A stretch of DNA of 64,000 bases from Entophlyctis helioformis (Eukaryota > Chytridiomycota > Chytridiomycetes > Chytridiales > Chytriomycetaceae): positions 44,859-108,858 of the forward strand of contig JAHLKH010000085.1 of NCBI GenBank assembly GCA_025526915.1, written 5' to 3'. Below, piece after piece: positions 43,606 through 53,491 of the stretch (position 1 is the first letter of the stretch; the number at the start of each line of letters is the position of its first letter). A program made the translations under genes and the position numbers. The notes beneath the pieces are model-generated. The model was not told the DNA's origin and ran no database searches. It saw only the letters and a list, made by a program, of their open reading frames with translations.

Positions 43606-44115
43606 TGGATTGTCGACGACGGTCTGCCGCGTGCTGTCGACGGCTTGACGCATGCTGGCCGTATTGTCCGCGAGAACGTTGCATGGAACGCGCGTCGCGG
43701 CCGATCGCTGTACAAGACGGTCGTCTCGACCATGGGCACGCATGTGCTGACGGCACGCACCTCCCTCGATGTCGACCGCCGGCTGCGCCAAGCGTACACG
43801 CAAGTCACCGAATCACCTGCCGTCCTCGGCGCCAAGCAGGCACTGCTCGACATTGACCTTGTCCGCCAGGCACTCGAGAGTGCACTTTGGCGCGACACGG
43901 TGCAGAGCGTGCAGGCTGTGGCCGATTTTGTCGCCGAGGCCAGCTGGGTGTTTGTGCTGCTCGTGCAGCACGGCCTGCACACGGTGTGGCGCGTGCTCGA
44001 AGACGATCTGCATCCGGACGAGTGGCTGCAAGCGGCGGATGTGGGCCGATCGGCGTTTGCCGACCTGAGCCACACTGCCCGTGGACTCTTTGACGGCCTG
44101 TTTGCCAACCGTTGA
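43606..44115 (+). other. In-frame extension of the TMEM214-like gene after TGA
   Basis: In the same frame as the gene above, 169 codons follow the TGA without a stop, ending LSHTARGLFDGLFANR and TGA. Segments such as LTHAGRIVRENVAWNARRG, LLDIDLVRQALESALWRDT and FVLLVQHGLHTVWRVLEDD are amphipathic and match the helical C-terminal half expected for TMEM214. It may be readthrough, a nonsense change or a base error. Confidence 0.55.
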
Positions 44116-44312
44116 TGTCTGCCGTGGTCCCCGCTCTCGCTCGCCCCTCGCTCGCCCTCGCCCGCCCGCTCCGTCCCGCCTCTCGTCGGAAGCATCAGTT
44201 GATCTGTGATTGTAAGAGCAATAAAGCAGCATGCTGGACGCAGGCGTGGTCGCAGACTGGACCCATCACACACGAAACCCGCGCGCATTCCTGGCCTGAC
44301 ATTCACAAACCA

Positions 44313-45941
44313 ATGGCCGAATCCAGAACCGAGCTGATTGCCTGGGTCAACGACCTCACGCAGCTGGGCATCACCAAGATTGAGCAGTGCGGCACCGGCG
44401 CCGTGCACACTGTCATCATGGACTCTATCTACCGCGACGTACGTGGCTGTCTGTCTGACTGCGTGTGTGCCTGCCTGCCTGTCTGCCTGCCTGCCTGCCC
44501 CTCGTTGTGCATGTGCCGTGGTCGCTGGCGCAACCTCCGCCGCCTGGTTCGGACGTGGTGCCGTGCCGTGACATGAGCGGCGGCCGGCCAGATGCTCGTG
44601 ATGCAAGCCTGTGCGTCGGGCACGGCGACGGCCGCCGGCAGTTGGTGCTGCAGCTGCTTGTGCAGTTGCTACCACCAGCCATGTGTGCAGTGCGGGCTGC
44701 TCCTGCTGCCGCCACCACCACAACCACCACAACAACAGCGACGACGCCAACGGCAGCGGCAGTGGTCGTTCAACCTGCACACGGCGCCTTCCGCCCCGAC
44801 CACCACGACTTTTGTTTCAAGACACAAGTGACGACTCACACATCCACACACACATACACACACACACTCGACACACACACTCGACACCCGTGAACAGGTG
44901 CAGCTGCACAAGGTCAAGTTTGCTGCCAAGCACGAGTACGAGTACGTGGCCAACTTCAAGGTGCTCCAGGCCTGCTTCGACAAGCACAAGATCGACAACG
45001 CCATCCCCGTCGAGCGTCTCGTCAAGTGCAAGTTCCAGGACAACCTCGAGTTTCTGCAGTGGACCAAGAAGTGAGTGGACTTGTCGCTGCCTGGCATTGC
45101 CCGCCTTACTCCATCCCATCCCATCCCATACGATACCATACCATCTGTATGTGCCGAGAGCGCGTCCTGACACTTGACACGATCCACCACGATCCGCCGC
45201 TATAAAAAGGTTCTGGGACCAGTTCTATCCGGGCGGCACGTACGACGCCATCGCGAGACGAAAGGGCGAGGGCATGAGCGGCTCGCGCACGGGCCTGTCA
45301 GCCGCCGGCGCCAAGTCCACGTCGCCGCGCAACTCGTCGTCGGCCGTGGGCACGCTCAAGGGCGGCAGCTCGTCGACGTCGATCCACGGCGCCGGCACGA
45401 CGGCGACGGGCGGAGCGCGCAAGCTGTCAGCCAACGCGCCGCGCGCGGCCGCTGCAGCGGGGCCCAACACGGCGTCTGGAGCCGGCGTTGGCGGCACGCA
45501 TTCGGTGAGCGCTGCTGCGGCGATGGCGATTGCGGCCAACAACCATGCGACGGAGCAGCAGCGAGCGGAGCTTGTGAGCGAGTACCAGCGGGCGACCAAC
45601 GACATGCTGGCGCAGATCAACGAGCTCAAGGGGACGGTGGACCAGGTGGAGAAGGAGCGGGAGTTTTACTTTAACAAGCTGCGGGAGATTGAGCTGTACA
45701 TCCAGAACCGGCTGGATGCGTCGACGGTGAGCGGACAGGGGCTCAATGTCGAGCTGGACGAGACGCTCAAGGAGGTGCAGGGAATCATGTACAAGGTGCG
45801 TTTTGGCTGTTGTTTGTGGTGTTGTTTGTGTGCACGTCGCGTCCGCGGACTGATTCTGACCGACTGGCTTTGTGCTGCTGGCAGACCGAGGAGGGATTCG
45901 AGATTCCCGAGACTGCGGACGATGCCCAGCAGACTTTCTAG
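44313..45941 (+). CDS. EB1-family microtubule plus-end-binding protein
   Basis: EB1/Bim1/Mal3 proteins track growing microtubule ends. Four exons: 44313-44438, 44898-45070, 45210-45795, 45885-45941. The calponin-homology domain is complete across exons 1-3: [100 protein letters not shown] Ser/Gly/Ala-rich linker follows, then a coiled coil and EB1 C-terminal domain ([20 protein letters not shown]). The protein ends [11 protein letters not shown], not in the usual EEY/F. Intron 1 is long for this window (459 bp) and holds CA- and Ala-codon-like repeats. The exon 3 acceptor follows an A-rich ctataaaaag. Confidence 0.95.
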
Positions 45942-46060
45942 GATGTCGCTGTCTCGGAGCGCCATGTCTGCCTGCATGTCTGTCTGTGTCTGTGTCTGCG
46001 TCTGCGTCTTGTCTTGAATGACAGTTTTTGTTTTCCGCATCTTCGGACATTGTACATCAG

Positions 46061-47367
46061 ATGCTGGTTGGACTCGTTGGACCAACGTGTGCGGGCAAGA
46101 GCAGCACCATGCATTTGCTGCAGGATGTCTACGGCTTTGTGCAGCTGCTCGTCTCGCCTGCGCTGGCATCGGCACTGCCAGCCACCGATGACAACGACGG
46201 CAACGACGGCAATGACGACATAGACGGCCGTCCGATTCTGGCGTTCCCGACAGCCACAGCGCTGTGCGAGCATGCAACCATACACTGGCGGCGGCACTTT
46301 GTCGTCAAGGACATCAACGCTCTGGACGACTGGCAGCAACTGTTCCTGAAGCGGCCGTTTGTGCTGCTGGTTGCTGTCGATGCGCCGGTGGGCGAGCGGT
46401 ACCGCCGATGGCGCGCACGGCAGCAGGCAGCGAGCACACGCAGCGAGACCAACGACAAGCTGGACGGCAAGATGAACGGCTTGATCGATGCCACCGACAT
46501 GGCATCGTTTGTTACAGCCGACGACGCGGCCATGTACGGGCCGTCCACCCACAGCAGCGCGCTCTACAGCGCCATGCAGCAGTCACATCTCACACTGCTC
46601 AACGCCACATCGCGGGCAAGCGACCTGCATGCACTGGTGAGCGAGTCGGCGGCGATCCTGCACGTCGGACGCCTGCGGCCCGACTGGGACACGTACTTTA
46701 TGCAGCTCTGCGACCTGGCGGCGATGCGCAGCAACTGCATGAAGCGCCGCGTGGGCTGCATTCTGGTGAACGAGAAGCGTGTGATTGCGACCGGGTACAA
46801 TGGCACGCCGCGCGGCGTGCTCAACTGCAACGAGGGCGGGTGCGCACGGTGCAATGGCGGCGCTGCGCGGGGATCGCTGCTTGACACGTGTCTGTGTCTG
46901 CATGCCGAAGAGGTGACTGCGGCACGGTGGTGTTGTTGCGTGTGTGTGCATTGTAGCTTGCTGGCTGACTTGTGGTGAGCCAGAACGCGCTGTTGGAGGC
47001 GGGCCGTGAACGGATCAGCAGCAGCGGGCACTCGATCCTCTACTGCAACACGTGCCCGGTGCGTCTTGTCTGTCTGTCTGTCTGTCTGCTGCCTGCCTGC
47101 CTTGCCTCGCTCGCTTGCTCTCATGCAGCCACCACCGCGCTGCCGTCTAACACACCACGCATGCAGTGCCTGGGATGCGCCAAAAAGATCATCCAGTCGG
47201 GCGTCAAGGAGGTCGTGTACGCCGAAGGGTACGGCATGGACGACATGACGGCGTCGCTGCTGCATGCGGGCGGCGTCAAGCTGCGCCAGCACTCTGTGCT
47301 GCCGCGTCTCTACTCGTCGCTGTCTGGGCCGGCCGCATTTGTTCCGTCGGCCGCAGTCTCTGATTAA
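46061..47367 (+). CDS. DCD1: Deoxycytidylate (dCMP) deaminase with N-terminal kinase-like domain
   Basis: Converts dCMP to dUMP for thymidylate synthesis. Exons 46061-46912, 46984-47058 and 47167-47367; all intact. The first ~200 residues begin with a P-loop (MLVGLVGPTCAGKSS) and resemble a nucleotide kinase, as in other fungal dCMP deaminases. An acidic Asn/Asp insert lies at ~46185-46225. The deaminase domain has WDTYFMQLCDLAAMRSNCMK, RRVGCILVNEKRVIATGYNG, zinc ligand and catalytic Glu in CLCLHAEEN (across intron 1), and CNTCPCLGCAKKIIQSGVKE (across intron 2), giving the PCxxC zinc site. It ends SAAVSD and TAA. Confidence 0.93.
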
Positions 47368-47444
47368 AAATCCGTGCGATTGTTCCGTGGTCAAAAGCCA
47401 CGCCCCGTTCAACCTTACCGAACGTATCGCCAACACACACACAG

Positions 47445-48753
47445 ATGAGCCCAACCATCGAGGAAGCCGTGCCGGACATTGCCGTCGGCGCTGTGTCCGT
47501 GGCCGTCCTCGTCGCATACCATGTGTGGCTGTACATCAAGGTGCAGCAGCACCCCGAGCAGACAGTGTTTGGCATCTCGTCTGCCGCCCGGTGCGTCAGC
47601 CCACTCTGCGCTTCACACCCGCACACACACTCGCCACGACTGACACCACATGACACGACTGACACCACACGACAGCCGTATCTGGATCGCCTCGATCATG
47701 TACCGCAAGGAAGAGATTCTGGCCGTGCAGACGCTGCGCAACTATATCATGGCCACATCGCTGCTGGCGACGACGAGCGTGGGCCTCATCTTTGGCCTGA
47801 CGGCGTTCTTGTCCAATATCGGCAAGTCGGGCGACGGCGGGAGCAGCAGCAGTAGCAGCGGGCTCTTTGCTTTCACGTCCAACAACCTGTTTGGTATCAA
47901 GGTGCGTCAGGGCTACCCGGTTTTGGGCAAGCATGAATCCGCAGTGTCCGTCTCCGCCGCCACTAACCACGACACACTGCGACACACTGCGACACACACG
48001 ACCACAGATCATCCTCTTCATCCTCGCCCAAGTCGGCGCATTCTTCAGTCTGTCGCAGTCGCTGCGGTTCTACAACCACGTGTGCATCACAGTCAATACG
48101 AACATCACGCAGGAGGAGCTCGCACGGCTGCGGCCGAGCGCGGTGATTGCGTACACGCACCTGGACGCCAACCGCGTGGGCGACATGCTCAACCGCGCCG
48201 CCTTTTTCTACACGCTGGCTATGCGCATGTACTACGTGAGCGTGCCGCTGCTCGGGTGGTTTGCCGGCCCCGCGGGGCTTGGTGTCACGACGGGGCTGCT
48301 CGTGTGTGTGTTGCGCGTGATTGATGTCAACTGGGACTCGGATGGATATGTGGCGTTGGATGGCAGTGGGCCGGGCGATGTCGAGGCCGGTGCCGGTGCC
48401 GGTGCCGTGCTGGCGGCGGTGGGACGGGCGGTGACGGTGCGAGCGTTACCAGCAGCATTGCGGGCGGTGTCGTGGGGCGATCGATCGTCAAGCCCAAGAA
48501 CCTCGAGTTTATCAAACGCGAGCCGGGCAGCATTGCCAGCGCGATTGGCCTCGGCGCGGTTACAGGTGCGAGTGCAGGTGCGAGCGGGACCCGAGGAAGG
48601 GCGAACGAGATCGCGATGGTGCAGGTCGACAGCCAAGCCGATCTGATCGGCGGCCATCCAGGCGGTGACGGGCATAGTCGCCATGAGAGCGCAGTCGATG
48701 CTGCGACGGCGGCAACACAAAGGAAACATGCAGCGCACATGCTTGACATCTGA
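47445..48753 (+). CDS. DUF599 membrane protein
   Basis: Exons 47445-47590, 47676-47901 and 48008-48753. Several hydrophobic segments: AVGAVSVAVLVAYHVWLYIK, ATSLLATTSVGLIFGLTAFL, IILFILAQVGAFFSLSQSLR and LGVTTGLLVCVLRVIDVNW-like. The motif ILAVQTLRNYIMATSLLA and the HPEQTVFGISSAAR/RRIWIASIM start match DUF599, a family of four-helix membrane proteins of unknown function in bacteria and fungi. The C-terminal tail needs a one-base frame change near 48415. The better frame reads GRSIVKPKNLEFIKREPGSI and ends RKHAAHMLDI at 48753; otherwise a stop comes at 48646. Confidence 0.72.
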
Positions 48754-48862
48754 CCCTGCCCAATGAACCTCGTTGCCACTCGTTGTGTGTATCCACGATG
48801 CCCAACTTCATGCACGGACCGTGCACCAGCGCCACTTTACCGCAGCTTTCAAAACAAAGCAA

Positions 48863-51144
48863 ATGTCCCGCGCGACAAACACTTCGAGCCGGTTTGTGAC
48901 AAGGACCGGCACGGCGCTGTTCGACCCGTGGACGTCGACGCCGCTGCGGTTCGCCTCGTACAACGCCCCGCCGCTGTCGCTGGTCGAGGACAGTCCCGCG
49001 GGCTGGCAGCGGCCGACGCCGTTTGAGCAGCACGACCTGCTGGCGTCGATTGCCCGCACGGGCGGCCGGGTGGCCCGCACGTACACGCTGTCGATCCCAA
49101 AGGGTCCGTTTGACTTTGGAGCGCACGTGGTGCCGGCGGCGAGGTACGGCAGCAGCAGCGTGTTCTGGGCGCTCAACGAGGAGCGGATGGCGGATCTCGA
49201 CACGGCGATAGCGCTGGCCGGCGCCGTCGGCGTGCGGCTGGTCATCCCGCTCATCGACAAGTGGGAGTGGTGGGGCGGCGTGGCGTCGTTTGCGCGGCTG
49301 TACATCAGGGACGGCGGTGCGGGCGAGGCCGAGTTTTTCCGAGACCGGGATGTGATTGCGGGATTCAAGACGCTCATCAGCGCGGTACTCATGCGCAACA
49401 ACAGCCGCACGGGCCTGCTGTACCGCGACGACCCTGCGATCCTGCGTGGGAGACGGGCAACGAGCTGAGTCTCAACGGCGCACCGCCGCCGTCGGCATGG
49501 ACGCTCGAGATTGCGCGGCATATCCGCTCGATCGACGCCAACCATCTCGTGATGGACGGCTCGTACGGGCTGTACGGGTGGCCCGACGACGTCCTGGCAT
49601 CGCCGGATATCGACATGTACTCGAACCACTATTACCCGCTCGCGTTCAGCTTGTCGGACTGGCAGGTCTGGCTCGCGATCGGCATGGGCTGCGTGATCCT
49701 CGTGTGCCTGCTGCTGCTCGTCGTCGTGTGGTTGCAGCCCGGGTGGTTTCCGTGCACACGATCACAGCCCGCCAATGCAAAGAAGAAGAAGGAGAGTGCA
49801 CCACCACCAGCAACGTCACCACCACCAGCATCCTCACCAGCATCACCACCACCATCACAGCCGCCCGTGTTGTTGGTGCCAACCGCAAATCCTCCTCTAC
49901 GGCAAACCGTCGAGCCACTGGCGCAGCCACCACACGGCCCACCGCCGCCTGCCGCTGCGCCACCAGCATCGACGCCCAAAACACCCGAACCCAAGGTACA
50001 CATTCCACACGTCTGCACGCCTGCTTCATGCCATCTCTCGCACACGCTAACAACCGATCTCTGCCGACACAGATCAAGAAGCGCCGCAGCACGCGTCCGC
50101 CGCTCACATTCCGCCAGAAAACCTGCATGTCCGTCCTGGTGCTCGTCATCCTGGGATGCATCGCCGTGACCGCCTACCTCGCCTTTCAGCAAATCTTTCT
50201 GCCCAACTACGCAGCGCGTGTGCAGGCGGACGCCGGCACGCGTGCACGGCGCCGGCAAGGCGTTTCTGGCGGGCGAGTTTGGCCTCGCGCGGTCGAGCGT
50301 GATCGAGTCGATGATGACCGCAGTCGTCGATAGCGGGATTGCTGGCGCATTGGTGTGGAGCCTGCGCGGCCATGCGCGCGACGGCGGCTACTGTACGTGT
50401 TGTTACGTGTTTGTCCTTGCCTTGTATCGTGTTTTGGCTCGGCTGGGTCGTGACGAGCATGCACTCACACTCAACATGCGGTGATAGACGTGCATAAGGA
50501 GCTCGATGGGTACCTGAGCTACCATTATCCGGGTGTGCCGTCCAATACGTCGGCCGGGTTCCCAGCCGACGGCATCCAGATTGTCGACATCATGTCGTCG
50601 GCATCGGCGCAGCTAGCCAGCCGGACGGGGTACCGCTTGCCCATACCGTCGGTCCCCGAACCGCCACAGCTGCTATCGGCGTCTGTGGACGCAAGCGGCA
50701 TGGTGGTGCTGCTGTGGCGCGGCTCGACAGGTGCCGTGTCGTATGTGGTGGAGCAGTCGACGAACATCGGGACAGAGAGCGAGACGCGTGCGCGGGCGGT
50801 GCCGGCAGCGGTGGAGTCGCCCATCGCCGGTAACCGCGTGGCGACCACCGTCGTATATGGCACGCAGACGACGATGGCTGTGTTGCCGACCATCGCACCG
50901 TCGTTGCTGCCGATGCCGCCTGTCGTGGCGGCGGCGCCGCCGCAAGTGGCTGCCGCAGAGTATGTCGTGCTCGCTTCGGATGTGCTCGGAAACGTGCCGC
51001 CGGGCGTGCCGCAGTACCGTGGCGTGGCAAAGATGGTGATGGTTGCACCGCGCGTGCTCATTCGCGTGCGTGGTGTCAATGCGGTCGGTCGAGCTACCCG
51101 TCGTCGCCGGTCCTCGTGTCCCGCGACTCGCCCTCGCCACCGTA
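48863..51144 (+). CDS. GH5-type glycosidase interrupted by two membrane helices, with Fn3-like end
   Basis: The N-terminal half reads like a GH5 mannanase/cellulase barrel: RFVTRTGTALFDPWTSTPLR, FASYNAPPLSLVED, FEQHDLLASIARTGGRVART, WETGNELSLNG (acid/base Glu in NE, ~49455-49480), DANHLVMDGSYGLYGWPDD, DMYSNHYYPLA. Then a membrane helix (WLAIGMGCVILVCLLLLVVV, ~49672-49735), a Lys-rich and Pro-rich loop of ~85 residues with an intron (49996-50072), and a second helix (SVLVLVILGCIAVTAYLAF, ~50128-50190). After it the barrel resumes: HGAGKAFLAGEFGLARSS (GEFG, expected nucleophile, ~50245-50290), SGIAGALVWSLRGHARDGGY, ELDGYLSYHYPG. A Fn3-like domain (PPQLLSASVDASGMVVLLWR; RVRGVNAVG) ends near 51144. 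One-base breaks near 49440, 50235 and 51090. No signal peptide seen. Confidence 0.68.
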
Positions 51145-51202
51145 ATTCACATGAAGACGCTTTTATTTCAATGGGGTTTGTTTGTGCGTGGTGCCCGCGC
51201 GT

Positions 51203-53374
51203 TCATGCATGGATGCAGTGCTGTACGTATACATCATGCGATGGATGCGCGTCGGTATACAACCGTGCACTGGGCATCATGCGGCCAAAGAGACCGCACA
51301 CACTCGCCTGGCTCTCCATGTCGCCATCCAGACGGTCCAAATCATCATCCTCGTCACCCTCATGGTCAGCAGGGTTCGTGCACTGCATGCATCCGCAGTA
51401 GAGCAGCGCCACAGCCGCCATGGCGAGCCCGCCGACGCCAACGCCAACAGCTGCGACCGTATACGCGCCAATGCCGTCTGCATTGACGTAGTGGATGTTT
51501 AGACAGTCAGTGTATGTCTGCGTGATGGACCGGACACCCTCGCTTGAGCCCGAGTTCTCCTGCTGCATGGTGCGGACGAGGCTTGTCCAGCCGAGGCCGT
51601 CGACAGCCGCCATGCCAAACACGTCGCGGGTCGAGCAGGATCGCCTGAACTCTGGCATAACAGACGCGTTCCGTGTAAACTCTTTGTTGATGAGCGGCAG
51701 GTTGATGTAGTGCTGGACATGGGCAGAGATGCGCGATCGTGACGGCCCTGTGGGGTCGCCTGGCGTGGTCGAGTTGGTCAGCCGTGTTTTGATGGTGATG
51801 TGCCGGAAGGCGGGGTTGAGTGCAGGCACGACGGACGGCGAAATGTACAGTGCCGCTGCGTGGCGTGAAGTGCGAGGTGCAAAGCGTCAGCGTGGATGCG
51901 CAAAATGGCGATCGAGACAGGCAAGACTCACTCAGAATCGTGTGCTTGTCAAGGTCGACCTGGCCGAGTGTGTCTGCCGTGAGGGGCACCAGCCCGTAGC
52001 GCTTCATCTTGCCGCGCTTTGTCTTTTCGTCTTCCACACGGCCGTTGTCGTTGCCATCGCCGTCTTGATCCGCATCTTCTTCCTCCTGTTGTTCGCCTCC
52101 ATCGCCTCCACCATTACTGCCGCGGTCAACCACCAGGAGCGCCGCGTCGCGATTCAAGTGGCCGTAGTATGCCGCAATGACGGTGCCAGCGTAGCCAGCG
52201 ACCATGGCAGTAAACTTGTCTGCACACTTTGGCTTGTACAGCAGATCGCCCGAATGCGAGATTGGCGGGACGTGGCCAAGCAGCACGACGCTCTCGCCCG
52301 TCGATCTTGCGCTGCTCAGCACCGACTCGAGCCAGTCCAGTTGAATCTGTCCAGGGGTTGGCGGCTCCTTTGGTTTCCAATGGCTAGCAGTGTCGCCCGA
52401 TTGACTATTCCTGCTGCTCTTGCTGCTGCTGCTGCCCTCGCAATCGCCGACGAGGTCATTCTCCTCGAACCAGTAGAGGGTGTTGAGGCCGACGATCACG
52501 GCGGCCGGCGTGCGCATGGCGTACCAGCCGCCAGCCAGAAACGACTCTGAGATCTGGGCGGCATCGGGCCTGTGCCTCCACAGGGCCTTCCACACGTCGT
52601 AGAGGGCGGCCAGCTGGGCAGTGGGGCCGGCGGCAAGGACGTTTGGCGGGTACACGTCCCAGTTGCCGATGACGGGATAGATGGGGACGGCCGAGGCAGC
52701 CGCGGTCGTGGTTGTTGTTGTGGTTGTCGTGGTGTTGGACGGAGGGGCGAGGGCAGCGACAAGCAGATCGATGGCCGTCTGGATGGCCGTGTACGTGTCG
52801 AGGCGTTTGCGCGGATAGTCCGAGTCTCTGTCGTGGCTGGACGGTGGGGGCGGCGGCGGGTCAGAGCGGGCAGACAGAGCGGGCAGACACAGACAGACAG
52901 ACACACAGACACGCACCGCGGGGTGTCGCCGGTCCAGAACACGCCGTCCAGGCCGTCGGGGCCCGTGGCCAGCGAGCGCACCTCGGCCAGCACGGCGGCC
53001 AGCAGCGACGGCGGGGCGTCGCAGGCCGAGCCCGCAAAGCCAAAGTGGCGGCGATCTGGGGCGCCGAGGCTGGGCGTGTTGCGTGTGTTGCTGTCGGTGC
53101 TGGCCGTGCCAAGTCTGCCAGGTCTGCGAGGGGTCGAGCGAGTCGAGCGTGCCGAGCGAGCCGCGATGCAGAGCGAGCGACGCGTGGCAGTACGCGTTGG
53201 AGCGAGGCGGCGAGACGTACAGCGGGTCGAGGTGCAGGTCGGACACTTGCACGAAGCGGGCCGTGGCTGTGCCGGCCAGAGTGGCCGGAGTGGCTGGCGG
53301 GCTGGAGTGGCTGGAGTGGCGAGCAGACACAGCAGACACAGCAGACACAGCAGAGCGAGGTGCGTGGCTGTCAT
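51203..53374 (-). CDS. PPN1: Endopolyphosphatase, PPN1-like metallophosphatase
   Basis: Cleaves inorganic polyphosphate; yeast Ppn1 acts in the vacuole. The N-terminal signal peptide (MTATHLALLCLLCLLCLLAT) is one frame away from the body, so one base is wrong near 53310. Metal-site motifs of the calcineurin-like fold: QVSDLHLDPLYVSPPRSNAY (~53200-53250), GVFWTGDTPR joined across an intron to HDRDSDYPRKRLDTYTA, VIGNWDVYPPNVLAAGPTAQ (~52630-52690), VVLLGHVPPISHSG (~52245-52285), YYGHLNRDAALLVV (~52125-52165). The stretch WKALWRHRPDAAQISESFLA and GLNTLYWFEENDLVGDC fit Ppn1 better than acid sphingomyelinase. An acidic linker (~52050-52110) and, unlike yeast, a C-terminal membrane helix (AAVGVGVGGLAMAAVALLYC, ~51380-51450) with a cytosolic tail follow. 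Converges on the GH5 gene. Confidence 0.75.
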
Positions 53375-53491
53375 GGGCTGCGAGGGGCTGCGTAAGCAAG
53401 AACGCGTTTATCATCCAACCAATGCAACGCATGCTATCCAATCCATGTTATCCAATGTTATCCAATCCATGCAACCCATGCTGTCACGCCT

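Noticed and set aside
45198..45210. ctataaaaag as a TATA box
   Set aside because: It is the 3' end of EB1 intron 2; splicing there restores the conserved WTKKFWDQF.
51203..53374. Acid sphingomyelinase
   Set aside because: The metallophosphatase core is shared, but the GNWD-YPPN, FLAGGWYAM and LNTLYWFEEND context fits endopolyphosphatases better; no saposin domain is seen.
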